A DNA stretch of 64,000 nucleotides, from the NCBI RefSeq assembly GCF_003326795.1, contig NZ_JPWI01000002.1, positions 310,001 to 374,000 of the forward strand, given 5' to 3'. The stretch comes from Thalassospira profundimaris (lineage in GTDB: Bacteria; Pseudomonadota; Alphaproteobacteria; Rhodospirillales; Thalassospiraceae). The position numbers and the translations under genes are program-made. Shown piece after piece: positions 25,976-34,490 of this stretch; position 1 is the stretch's first letter, and every line of letters begins with the position of its first letter. A model generated the notes under the pieces. That model worked only from the letters and a program-made list of their open reading frames with translations. It was not told the DNA's origin and did no database searches.

Positions 25976-27250
25976 ATGACAATCACGATTATCGTGATTT
26001 TTTTCCTGCTGATGTTGTCGGCATTCTTTTCTGGCTCGGAAACCGCGCTGACGGCTGCGTCGCGTCCGGTGATGCATCACAAGGAACAGGATGGCGACCA
26101 GCGGGCCGGGATCGTTAACAGGCTGCGCCAGTATCAGGAACGGTTGCTTGGTGCGATCTTGCTGGGCAACAATATGGTCAACATTCTGGCCTCGGCCCTT
26201 GCGACATCGGTGATGATCGAGCTGTTCGGGGAAAATGGCGTTGTTTACGCAACGGCGGTGATGACCGCACTTGTTCTGATCTTCTCGGAAATTCTGCCAA
26301 AGACATACGCGCTGCAACATGCCGATACCATGGCGTTGCGTGTCGCGCGCCCGATGAGCATTCTCGTCGTCATCTTTGCCCCGGTCACCCAGAGCATTCA
26401 GGTCATCGTGCAGGCAACCTTGCGGCTGTTTGGCAGTGGTGAGGGACCCGGACTGGATAGTGAACGCGAATTGCGCGGGGCGATTGAGCTTCATGCCGAT
26501 GATGTTGTTGTCGGTAATCATCACGCCGAACGGACCATGTTGCATGGGGTTCTTGATCTTGAGGATGTCGGGGTCTGGGAAATCATGGTTCACCGCCGCA
26601 AGGTGCAGATGATCGATATTACCCGCCCGATGGAAGAAATTCTTGATACGGTACTGGCAAGTCCGCACACCCGTATTCCGATCTATGAAGAAGATCCCGA
26701 CAATATCGTCGGTGTTCTCCATGCCCGTGAAGTGCTCAAGGCAATTGTACGCGGGGCCAAACCGGCCAATGCCGCCGATGTTCGTGCACTCAGCGCCGAA
26801 CCATGGTTTATCCCGGATTCAACCACCCTTGCCGATCAGCTCAAGGCATTCAAGGAACGGCATGAGCATTTTGCCATTGTCGTTGACGAATATGGTGCGT
26901 TCGAAGGCGTGGTTTCGCTTGAGGATATTCTCGAAGAAATCGTCGGTGATATTGCTGATGAAACCGACGTCGAAGTGGTTGGCGTGCAGCCACAGGCCGA
27001 TGGATCGGTCATTGTCCGGGGGGATGTCACCATTCGTGACCTGAACCGCCGGTTTGGCTGGCGCCTGCCTGACGAGGAAGCTGCCACTGTTGCAGGTCTG
27101 CTTTTGTATGAAACCCGTCGTATTCCTGATGTCGGGCAGCAATTCCGGTTCCACGGGTTCGAGTTCGAAATATTGCGCCGTATCCGCAATCAGATCACCC
27201 GTGTCCGGATGAATGAAGTTACCGATCTTGCCGGGGATTCTCACGAATAG
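25976..27250 (+). CDS. HlyC/CorC (CNNM-type) transporter with CBS domains
   Basis: A 424-residue membrane protein with the DUF21/CNNM transmembrane domain (residues 1 to about 190, starting with a segment like IVIFFLLMLSAFFSGSETAL). The conserved FFSGSETALTA and NNMVNILASALAT motifs are both present. It is followed by a CBS pair (MVHRRKVQMIDITRPMEEIL and HFAIVVDEYGAFEGVVSLED) and the C-terminal CorC_HlyC domain (VRGDVTIRDLNRRFGW). The family is linked to Mg2+/Co2+ efflux. GGAG precedes the ATG by about 10 bases. Substrate inferred from family only. Confidence 0.92.
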   Translation: MTITIIVIFFLLMLSAFFSGSETALTAASRPVMHHKEQDGDQRAGIVNRLRQYQERLLGAILLGNNMVNILASALATSVMIELFGENGVVYATAVMTALVLIFSEILPKTYALQHADTMALRVARPMSILVVIFAPVTQSIQVIVQATLRLFGSGEGPGLDSERELRGAIELHADDVVVGNHHAERTMLHGVLDLEDVGVWEIMVHRRKVQMIDITRPMEEILDTVLASPHTRIPIYEEDPDNIVGVLHAREVLKAIVRGAKPANAADVRALSAEPWFIPDSTTLADQLKAFKERHEHFAIVVDEYGAFEGVVSLEDILEEIVGDIADETDVEVVGVQPQADGSVIVRGDVTIRDLNRRFGWRLPDEEAATVAGLLLYETRRIPDVGQQFRFHGFEFEILRRIRNQITRVRMNEVTDLAGDSHE

Positions 27251-27479
27251 CGGCACATACGGTTTCTTGATCAGGTTACGTTAGCTAAACCTTATTCGCG
27301 TAAACAGTTTCAGGTTTCTCCACTTATGGGTTAAAATCTTGTTTCAAGGTCTTGACCCAAAGGATTGCAGGGCCACTTGCAGATAAGGGCCCCTATGTAT
27401 TGCAATGATTTGCAGCATAGAACCAGATGATCCAGTCGGGTTTGGGCATGTGGCAACAGCAATCTGCAGAGAGAAATAA

Positions 27480-27929
27480 ATGGATACGAAAATCGTACCA
27501 GGTGTGGTCAAGGAGCAATCCCTCGCAACGCTTAATCCCGCTGATTCCGTAATGGATGCCGTGAACCTGATGTCCGAACGCAAGATCGGTGCCGTGATCA
27601 TCGTTGATAATTCGGCAAGACTTGCGGGTATTTTTACTGAACGCGACCTTGTGAACCGCGTCGTCGCCCAGGGGCTGGACGCAGCAACAGTCCCTTTGTC
27701 CAAGGTGATGACCGCCGACCCCGATACGCTTGCGCCAAATGATTCGGCAATGGATGCGCTGGATCTGATGAGTGCGCGGCGTTATCGCCATCTTCCGGTG
27801 GTTGACGGGGATACCGTCATTGGCATGGTGTCGATCCGCGATCTGTTTAATGTGGTCAAGGCTCAACTCGAAGAAGATGTTCGTGAACGTGAAAAGTTCA
27901 TTTTCGGGTCTGACTACGGAGTTGCCTGA
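27480..27929 (+). CDS. CBS domain protein
   Basis: A 149-residue protein made of two CBS motifs (IGAVIIVDNSARLAGIFTERD and YRHLPVVDGDTVIGMVSIRD). The Asp at the end of each motif is typical of nucleotide-binding sites. There is no membrane segment or effector domain, so it is a stand-alone CBS pair that may sense adenine nucleotides and act on a partner. The C-terminal tail EDVREREKFIFGSDYGVA is also seen in the single-CBS-pair proteins of alphaproteobacteria. It follows the CorC-type gene by about 230 bases and probably has its own promoter. Confidence 0.85.
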   Translation: MDTKIVPGVVKEQSLATLNPADSVMDAVNLMSERKIGAVIIVDNSARLAGIFTERDLVNRVVAQGLDAATVPLSKVMTADPDTLAPNDSAMDALDLMSARRYRHLPVVDGDTVIGMVSIRDLFNVVKAQLEEDVREREKFIFGSDYGVA

Positions 27930-28052
27930 TCCTTGTTGATCGTTCGGGTATTGGCTGTAACCGGAACAATCGTGGCTTTGAAAATGCAGGGTTTCGGCGC
28001 GAATATCAGGCGGGTGAGGTGGCCGCTACATTTGAATGGCGTGCTTTGATAC

Positions 28053-28091
28053 TTGACAGCGCATAGGGGAATGTCCTTACGTTTACGTAAA
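28053..28091 (+). promoter_or_regulatory. Promoter element and TTTACGTAAA palindrome upstream of DUF2889 gene
   Basis: A -35-like TTGACA at 28053-28058 lies 24 bases before the self-complementary TTTACGTAAA (28082-28091). Preceding it is CTTACG, so an overlapping TTACGT-TT-ACGTAA inverted repeat is formed just before the ribosome binding site AGGAGAG. This is where a TetR- or GntR-type repressor would bind. No -10 box is clear. Confidence 0.35.
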
Positions 28092-28104
28092 GGAGAGATT
28101 TCCC

Positions 28105-28686
28105 ATGCCATTGTCCCGCCCCGTTGATCGTGAACATATTCATACCCGCACCGTGACCTGTCAGGGTTTCCGTCGCAAAGACGATCTGTGGGACATAGAA
28201 GGTCACATCACTGATATCAAGACATATGCCTTCACCAACGATGATCGTGGCGAAATACCAGCCGGTGAGCCGGTTCATGAAATGTGGATACGGGTTACCA
28301 TCGGCAACGATCTGGTGATACGTGCGGTCGAGGCGGTCACCGATTATGCGCCGTTCAATGGCTGTGATGCCATTGCGCCAAACTACGAAAAACTGGTTGG
28401 TCTTAAACTGGGGCCGGGGCTACGTAAGCAGATCCGCGAACGGGTCGGCGGTGTACATGGCTGTACACATCTGAACGAACTGATGGGGCCGGTTGCGACA
28501 ACAGCTTTTCAAACTGTTTTCCCGATCCTTGCACGTGAATCCCTGGTGGCAAGAAAAGCCGAACAGACATCATCCGAAGAAACGCCACGTCGTCGCATGC
28601 CGTTGATCAATACCTGTCACGGATGGCGAAGCGACGGGCCAGCGGTCAAACGTATCGCGCCTGAATTCTTCACAGGGGATGAATAG
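28105..28686 (+). CDS. DUF2889 domain protein
   Basis: A 193-residue protein matching the DUF2889 family. Typical features are the opening HTRTVTCQGFRRKDDLWDIE and the central PFNGCDAIAPNYEKLVGLKL. The cysteine/histidine-rich segment RVGGVHGCTHLNELMGPVAT follows, and the end reads MPLINTCHGWRSDGPAVKR. The conserved Cys and His suggest a metal site, which is inference. AGGAGAG lies eight bases before the start. In other bacteria DUF2889 genes occur near ketone, terpene or fatty-acid catabolic genes; here the neighbours are unrelated. Confidence 0.85.
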   Translation: MPLSRPVDREHIHTRTVTCQGFRRKDDLWDIEGHITDIKTYAFTNDDRGEIPAGEPVHEMWIRVTIGNDLVIRAVEAVTDYAPFNGCDAIAPNYEKLVGLKLGPGLRKQIRERVGGVHGCTHLNELMGPVATTAFQTVFPILARESLVARKAEQTSSEETPRRRMPLINTCHGWRSDGPAVKRIAPEFFTGDE

Positions 28687-28792
28687 CTTTTAGAAAATGC
28701 CGTCCTTCGACGAACTGTCAGAGCAGTCTTGCAAGTTCTGAAAGCAGGCCCAATATCAATGCCACTCCGCCACGTGTTTTTGCAGGTTTTTC

Positions 28793-30169
28793 ATGACCGT
28801 ACTATGCCGTGCTGGAATAACAAAAAAGATCACCAAGGCCATAAATGGTTTGTTGCGCAACACTGACCGGTTTGCGCAGGCTGCGGGCTTGATTGCAATT
28901 TCGATGTTGGTCCCTGTTTCACCTGTGTCTGCAACAGGTGGGGGATCAGTGTCGGACGAAGTTTCTCAAGCTGACGATGATGGCATTGAGAACTTCCTGA
29001 TCCTGCAAACCAATCTTCATCCGCCCTATCAGGAACTTCATAACGGGACGCTGGGTGGATATTCTGTTTCAGTGCTTAATTGTGCGTTTGAACGTATTGG
29101 TGTCGGATACGGTCTTGCCGTTGCTCCGCGCCAGCGCAACCGCGAACTGGTCCGTAATGCGCAGGCAGACGGATTTTTCCTGGCCCGGATCAGCCAGTTC
29201 ATGGATGAATATGCGGTGGCGTCAAACCCGCTGGCACTTGAAAAATGGGTGTGGGTGTCGCCGTCCCGACGGGCGGTTGAAGCGAGCAATGTCAAAGTGC
29301 CAAAACCCGATGGTGTGGCAACAATCGGTGCGATACTGGGGTCCAACGAGGCCGAATGGCTCAGCGAGGAAGGCTATACTGATCTGGTGCGCGTGCCGTC
29401 GATTGCATCGCTGGTCGGGCAGGTTGCTGCGGGGCGTGTTGACTATGCCTTGATTGATAAACACAGTTTCGAGATCGCTCGCAACGAGCTGGGCATCGGT
29501 GCCGAACAGTTTCTGGTTCAGTTTGAACGGTATGCGCCGCTTGTTGTCTATTTCTCAAAGCGCTATGTGGCGAAGTTTCCCGATCTGATTGATCGACTGA
29601 ATACGGTTCTGGAATTTTGTGAAACCAATCCTATGCGTCTTGAACCTTGGGAACGGGACGCAATTGAACGGGTGCATTTACCTGCTGTTCGGCAATTGGC
29701 GCGGTCGCCAGACCTGATCCGAAATGTGCGCGCGGTAATGGAAAGAAACAGGATGCCTGCTGATCAGCGCCGTCTGGTCGATGAAGAATGGACAACCATG
29801 GCGCGTCTTGGTGAACCCAGCATGAAGGCCCGTGCGGTACTGGGGAATCAATTATCGGAATTCTTGCGAAACTTTCAGCTTACAAGTGGCGGTCAGGTTG
29901 CCGAGGCATTTGTGTTCGATGTCTATGGTCAGACCATCGGGATGAACCGTCTGACGTCGGATTTTGACCAGTCTGACGAGCCGCAATATCAGATGGCACA
30001 AAACATCAATCGCGATCATGCCCTGATTGATGACATCAGATTTGATGCATCAACCCGTGCTTTTTTGTCGCAAATTACGGTGCCGATCCTTGATCCGGAC
30101 AGTGGTCAGACCCTTGCGGTTCTGACCGTCGGGCTTGATGTTTCAGCCGCTTTGCGTCCGGAAAGCTGA
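28793..30169 (+). CDS. Exported SBP-like protein with C-terminal PDC/cache-like domain
   Basis: A 458-residue protein with a signal-type hydrophobic segment around residues 32-50 (LIAISMLVPVSPVSATGG). The N-terminal part of the mature chain resembles an ABC-type polar amino acid binding protein (HPPYQELHNGTLGGYSVSVL and VAAGRVDYALIDKHSFEIAR). After about residue 300 comes a helical linker and then a domain with cache/PDC-like strands (AEAFVFDVYGQTIGMNR and FLSQITVPILDPDSGQTLAV). No membrane helix follows and there is no transporter or kinase nearby. It could be a free periplasmic sensor. The start codon lacks a good ribosome site, so it may be shorter. Confidence 0.65.
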   Translation: MTVLCRAGITKKITKAINGLLRNTDRFAQAAGLIAISMLVPVSPVSATGGGSVSDEVSQADDDGIENFLILQTNLHPPYQELHNGTLGGYSVSVLNCAFERIGVGYGLAVAPRQRNRELVRNAQADGFFLARISQFMDEYAVASNPLALEKWVWVSPSRRAVEASNVKVPKPDGVATIGAILGSNEAEWLSEEGYTDLVRVPSIASLVGQVAAGRVDYALIDKHSFEIARNELGIGAEQFLVQFERYAPLVVYFSKRYVAKFPDLIDRLNTVLEFCETNPMRLEPWERDAIERVHLPAVRQLARSPDLIRNVRAVMERNRMPADQRRLVDEEWTTMARLGEPSMKARAVLGNQLSEFLRNFQLTSGGQVAEAFVFDVYGQTIGMNRLTSDFDQSDEPQYQMAQNINRDHALIDDIRFDASTRAFLSQITVPILDPDSGQTLAVLTVGLDVSAALRPES

Positions 30170-30172
30170 TGC

Positions 30173-30760
30173 TCATTTCTTCGTCGGGTCTGTAATCGCA
30201 ATCGTGATCTTGCTGTACCAGTCAGAAGCTTCCTGCATTTCGGTTTCTGTCAGGTCCCGGGCAATCGGGGACATGATGTCATGAGTGCGTTTTCCTGTGC
30301 GGAATGCCTTAAGCTGGGTTTCAATATAGATATTGGTTTCACCGGCCAGATTGGGGGCATCCTTTAATTCGGAAATGCCATTTGCCCCGTGACAGCCAAC
30401 ACATAATTGTGGTGCGTCATCTTCGGTTTTGCCAGTGGGCAAGGTGGCCTCGATGGTGAAATGGTTGAACCATGTGGCGACCTTGGTGATCTGTTCGTCT
30501 GACAGCCCGCTTGCTACAACAGTCATCATTTCATGTTCACGTGCGCCGGTTTTGAAGGCTCGAAGCTGAGAGATCAGGTAATCGACCGGCTCACCGCCAA
30601 TATGTGGTGCAATCGGAATGCGGGCCTTGCCATCCAGTCCGTGACAGGTGCGACACATACCAGCGACCTTGCGCCCGTCTTCAAGATTGGTGGCGTCTTG
30701 TGCGAACAAGGTCCCGGCGGGCAAAAGCCCGCCGAGAAGTGCAATCCGGAAAATTCGCAT
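30173..30760 (-). CDS. Di-haem cytochrome c (c4-like), periplasmic
   Basis: A 195-residue exported cytochrome with an N-terminal signal peptide (FRIALLGGLLPAGTLFAQ) and two CxxCH haem-binding motifs: CRTCH near residue 36 and CVGCH near residue 120. Each half has a possible axial methionine (HEMM and HDIMSPIA). The two-domain pattern resembles cytochrome c4. Its ATG overlaps the TGA of the upstream dehydrogenase gene (TGATG), so the pair is an operon. The cytochrome is the likely electron acceptor of that dehydrogenase, as in other quinoprotein pairs. Electrons would pass to the respiratory chain. Confidence 0.9.
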   Translation of the reverse strand: MRIFRIALLGGLLPAGTLFAQDATNLEDGRKVAGMCRTCHGLDGKARIPIAPHIGGEPVDYLISQLRAFKTGAREHEMMTVVASGLSDEQITKVATWFNHFTIEATLPTGKTEDDAPQLCVGCHGANGISELKDAPNLAGETNIYIETQLKAFRTGKRTHDIMSPIARDLTETEMQEASDWYSKITIAITDPTKK

Positions 30761-32013
30761 CAGTTGCCCTCATACCAGATGCGATAAAGTGCGCCGGCCA
30801 GATCATCAGAAACAATGATCGAACCGTCACGCAGCTGGGCAACGTCAACCGGACGGCCAAGATATTCGCCATTCTCGTCGATCCAGCCTTCGGCAAACGG
30901 TTCGATGGCGGCATTGCCGTCGGCATCAATGAAGGTCACCATCACGCGTGCGCCGACCGGTGTCGTGCGATTCCATGATCCGTGCTGGGCCGAGAAGATG
31001 GCGTTCCTGTATTTTTCCGGGAACATCTTGCCAGTATAGAAGGTCATGCCAAGATCGGCGGCATGGGCCACGGTTTCGACCGCAGGCATCACCACGTCAT
31101 AGGGGACTTCCTGTCCGGCATATTCATTGGTGCGAACGTCGCCGCCGCCATACCAGGGATGCCCGAAATGCTGACCGGCTGCGGTCTGGTGGTTGATTTC
31201 ACCGGGCGGGATGTCATCGCCCATCCCGTCGACCTGGTTATCGGTCCACCACAGCTCACCGGTTTCTGGATGGAAATCATGACCGACAGAGTTGCGCACC
31301 CCGTAGGTATAGACTTCGCGGTCCGAGCCATCCGTATTGATGCGAATGATGCCGCCAATACCGTGCTTGCGATACAGCTCAAGTTTGTTTTCCGGCGCAA
31401 CGTTAAACGGTTGGCCCAGCGAGATGTAAAGCTTGCCATCCGGGCCGATTTTGCAGACGCGTGCGGTGTGGTTATAGCTTTCCTCGGATGGCGGGATCAG
31501 ATCACCCTGTTTGACGACATTGAATGCCGCAACGTCCGGGCTTTCATAGAAAAACTCTGCCGCCGGGAAGGTCAGAACCCGGTTCTGTTCGGCGATATAA
31601 AGCATTCCGTCGGGCGAGAAGCAGGGACCATTGGGAATAGCAAAGCGCAGGGACGGGGCAAAGTCCTTGACCTCATCGGCGACACGGTCCTTGTTGCGGT
31701 CCGTTACCGACCAGACCTTGTCCTTGCGGGTGCCGACAAAGGTCACAACACCCTGCGGCCCGACCGCGATATGACGGGCATCGGGCACAACGGCATAAAG
31801 CCCGATCTTGAAGCCGTCGGGCAGTTTGATGCGTTCAAGTGTCTTTTTGATGCCCTCGGCGTAATCGCCACCCTGTTCGATAAGGGTGAATTCCGTGGTT
31901 CCGGTAGATTGAAAGTTCGACAGCTTTTCGAGGTTATCCGGTGCTGGTGCTTGCGCATGGGCGGTTCCGGATATGGCAAGCGCAATGCTCGCCATAAGCA
32001 GGCGTTTCGTCAT
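30760..32013 (-). CDS. PQQ-dependent sugar dehydrogenase (sorbosone dehydrogenase-like), exported
   Basis: A 417-residue protein with a signal peptide (LLMASIALAISGTAHAQA) and the six-bladed beta-propeller fold of the soluble glucose/sorbosone dehydrogenase family. Propeller motifs include NGPCFSPDGMLYIAEQNRVL, IGPDGKLYISLGQPFN, GVRNSVGHDFHPETGELWWT and SWNRTTPVGARVMV. The His in GVRNSVGHDFHPE is in the active-site position known from the family. Start 32013 is chosen because GGGAGGA lies eight bases upstream; a longer frame to 32055 adds non-signal residues. It is coupled to a di-haem cytochrome c. Actual substrate unknown. Confidence 0.88.
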   Translation of the reverse strand: MTKRLLMASIALAISGTAHAQAPAPDNLEKLSNFQSTGTTEFTLIEQGGDYAEGIKKTLERIKLPDGFKIGLYAVVPDARHIAVGPQGVVTFVGTRKDKVWSVTDRNKDRVADEVKDFAPSLRFAIPNGPCFSPDGMLYIAEQNRVLTFPAAEFFYESPDVAAFNVVKQGDLIPPSEESYNHTARVCKIGPDGKLYISLGQPFNVAPENKLELYRKHGIGGIIRINTDGSDREVYTYGVRNSVGHDFHPETGELWWTDNQVDGMGDDIPPGEINHQTAAGQHFGHPWYGGGDVRTNEYAGQEVPYDVVMPAVETVAHAADLGMTFYTGKMFPEKYRNAIFSAQHGSWNRTTPVGARVMVTFIDADGNAAIEPFAEGWIDENGEYLGRPVDVAQLRDGSIIVSDDLAGALYRIWYEGN

Positions 32014-32155
32014 TACGTAGTCCTCCCGATTGTAGCGGGTGCCATTTGTCGGCACCCGTGCCGTACCTGCAATGCTTGTGGACGGCTTGTGTCACAAGCA
32101 TTGCGCCTAATCGGGATTAACGTCTAGGTTGATTTCACGATGTGGAATTGTATTT

Positions 32156-32449
32156 TCAGGTTCTGTTTTCCGGAGCCGATTTGTATTCGCCAGGCGTCAT
32201 GGTTTTCAACGCCAGCGCATGGACACGGTCCTTCAGAAGGCTATCAAGTGCGCCATAGACCAGCCGTTGACGATTGACACGGTTTTCACCGGTGAATTTT
32301 TCAGACACAACCAGAACGGAAAAATGGGACTCGCCACGCGGGTCTGCACCCGAATGACCGGCATGTTTTGAAGAGTCGTCGATAATCTGCAATTCGGTCG
32401 GGGCGAATTGTTCGGTCAGGATGTCGCGGATCTGATTGGCTACCTGCAT
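32156..32449 (-). CDS. BolA family protein
   Basis: A 97-residue BolA-type protein, a partner of monothiol glutaredoxins in iron-sulfur and iron homeostasis. The family helix-turn-strand is seen in ESHFSVLVVSEKFTGENRVN followed by RQRLVYGALDSLL. The metal-ligand His of the C-terminal part is in RVHALALKTMTPGEY. The start at 32449 (MQVANQIRDILTEQFAP) fits the family; an upstream ATG at 32494 would add 15 residues. The gene is divergent from the J-domain gene, a neighbourhood conserved in alphaproteobacteria, where cobS and cobT follow. Confidence 0.92.
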   Translation of the reverse strand: MQVANQIRDILTEQFAPTELQIIDDSSKHAGHSGADPRGESHFSVLVVSEKFTGENRVNRQRLVYGALDSLLKDRVHALALKTMTPGEYKSAPENRT

Positions 32450-32610
32450 GATAAGGGCCTCTATTTTCTTGGGGATATTTGCAAATTGCTGCAAAAACGA
32501 ATTGCTGCGTTAGGTTCTGGCACGCGATGGCGGTTTTTCAAGCCTTTTATCGCATTTAAACGATCCCTATGATATTGCGTGCATCGATTTTTCAGAACAT
32601 ATAGACGCAG

Positions 32611-33255
32611 ATGAACCGAGGACACCGCAACAAGCGCAAGACGCTGTATCACAATGAACCCATCCTGCCCGATTGCGATTGGCCGGGCTGCGAGGGGCAT
32701 GGTGAGTTCCGTGCGCCCAAGGATCGCAAGCTGCGCGACTATTACAAGTTCTGCCTTGATCACGTTCGCGAATACAACAAATCCTGGAACTATTATGAAG
32801 GCATGAAGGCCGAGGATATCGAGAACGACATGCGTCGCGATACCCATTGGCAGCGCCCGACATGGAAATTCGGCCATATTCGCGGTTCCAAGAAACCCTT
32901 CAATTTCAAGTTCAGGGACGGGTTCGGCTTCTTTAACGAAGACGGTGATCAGACCCATCATGGTCCGGGTGCCGATCCCGGTGCGGAGCGCCGACGCAAA
33001 AGCGAGGAAGCCCAGCGCCGCGCAGGGGCACTTGGCATGCCAAGCGAACAGCAGCAGGCCATGGCGACGCTTGACCTTGGCTGGCCCTTTACCCGTGACG
33101 AGCTCAAGGCCAAATACAAGGCGCTTTCAAAAAAGTACCATCCCGACGCCAATGGCGGCGACAAGGGGGCAGAAGAACGCTTCAAGAAGATCAGCGCGGC
33201 CTATAGTTCCCTGATGAGCTATATCCGCGATCTTGAGGCGCGTGTGACCCTCTGA
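32611..33255 (+). CDS. J-domain-containing protein
   Basis: A 214-residue protein with a C-terminal J domain (about residues 145-200). The helices are in WPFTRDELKAKYKALSKKYH and GAEERFKKISAAYSSLMSYI, and the HPD triad is in KKYHPDANGGDKG. The N-terminal half has a cysteine-bearing segment (CDWPGCEGHGEFRAPKDRKL, then YYKFCLDHVREYNKSWNYYEG) that may bind a metal. The rest is charged. The domain is typical of co-chaperones that stimulate DnaK. It sits between bolA and cobS, a conserved order in alphaproteobacteria; its exact client is unknown. Confidence 0.9.
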   Translation: MNRGHRNKRKTLYHNEPILPDCDWPGCEGHGEFRAPKDRKLRDYYKFCLDHVREYNKSWNYYEGMKAEDIENDMRRDTHWQRPTWKFGHIRGSKKPFNFKFRDGFGFFNEDGDQTHHGPGADPGAERRRKSEEAQRRAGALGMPSEQQQAMATLDLGWPFTRDELKAKYKALSKKYHPDANGGDKGAEERFKKISAAYSSLMSYIRDLEARVTL

Positions 33256-33479
33256 TTTGACAGAGGCCGCCCCGATAATTTCAAAAAATCTGGTCAATCT
33301 GGCTGCGGTTTGCGTACCGTGCCAGAGTATTTAGAGAAGCTCTTTGAGCAAACCTTTTGCGGGAATAGAGATTTTTTGCGCATCTTCCCTTTGTGTGATG
33401 CGACTAAACCGCTATTAATGAGCAAGTTTAACGAAACGACCGCGTCACCAGTGCCGGTCCGAGAAATGCGCGAGTACTT

Positions 33480-34487
33480 ATGAGCCAAGGTTACGAAGCG
33501 ACAGGTACGGCGGCTGAACATCCGCTTGATACACCTGACATCACCATTTCCGTGCGCGAAACGTTCGGGATTGATATCGATATGGAAGTCCCGGCATTTA
33601 GCCAGGGCAGTGAACACGTGCCGGTCGCTGATCCGACCTATCGTTTTGACCGTGATACCACGCTGGCAATTCTTGCGGGCTTTGCCCACAACCGCCGTGT
33701 GATGATTCAGGGTTATCACGGTACGGGCAAATCCACCCATATTGAACAGGTGGCTTCGCGCCTGAACTGGCCTTGCGTGCGCGTGAACCTTGATAGCCAT
33801 ATCAGCCGTATCGACCTGATCGGCAAGGACGCGATTGTTCTGCGTGATGGCAAACAGATCACTGAATTCCGCGAAGGCATTTTGCCCTGGGCGCTGAAAC
33901 GTCCGGTGGCGATGGTCTTTGACGAATATGATGCCGGTCGCCCGGACGTCATGTTCGTGATCCAGCGTGTTCTCGAAGTTGATGGTAAACTGACCCTTCT
34001 TGATCAGAACAAGGTCATCCACCCGCATTCGCATTTCCGCCTGTTTGCGACGTCAAACACCGTGGGCCTTGGTGATACCACCGGTCTTTATCACGGCACC
34101 CAGCAGATCAACCAGGCCCAGATGGACCGCTGGTCGATTGTGGCCACACTGAACTATCTGTCGGTTGCCGATGAAACCAATATCGTTGCTGCCAAGGTTC
34201 CGGCATTTGACAATGCCGACGGCCGCCAGAAGATCGAAGCGATGGTCGCACTTGCCAATCTGACCCGTCAGGGTTTCATTGCTGGTGATATCTCGACCGT
34301 GATGAGCCCGCGTACGGTGATTACGCTGGCTGAAAACGCCAAGATTTTCGGTGATATTTCCTATGCCTTCCGGGTGACGTTCCTTAATCGTTGCGATGAG
34401 GTCGAACGTCCGATCCTGGCGGAATATTATCAGCGTTGCTTTGGTGAAGAGCTGCCCGAAGAAGCCATCAATGTGATGGTTCGCTAA
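33480..34487 (+). CDS. cobS: Cobaltochelatase CobS, AAA+ subunit
   Basis: CobS is the small AAA+ subunit that, with CobT and CobN, inserts cobalt into hydrogenobyrinate a,c-diamide in aerobic cobalamin synthesis. Walker A is GYHGTGKST at residues 78-86, Walker B is VAMVFDEYDAG near 143-153, and the second region of homology follows (ATSNTVGLGDTTGLYHGTQQ). Length 335 is typical. The start at 33480 fits the family N-terminus (ITISVRETFGIDIDMEVPAF) but has no good ribosome site; a short upstream frame ends across it. cobT follows after three bases. Confidence 0.95.
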   Translation: MSQGYEATGTAAEHPLDTPDITISVRETFGIDIDMEVPAFSQGSEHVPVADPTYRFDRDTTLAILAGFAHNRRVMIQGYHGTGKSTHIEQVASRLNWPCVRVNLDSHISRIDLIGKDAIVLRDGKQITEFREGILPWALKRPVAMVFDEYDAGRPDVMFVIQRVLEVDGKLTLLDQNKVIHPHSHFRLFATSNTVGLGDTTGLYHGTQQINQAQMDRWSIVATLNYLSVADETNIVAAKVPAFDNADGRQKIEAMVALANLTRQGFIAGDISTVMSPRTVITLAENAKIFGDISYAFRVTFLNRCDEVERPILAEYYQRCFGEELPEEAINVMVR

Positions 34488-34490
34488 GGC

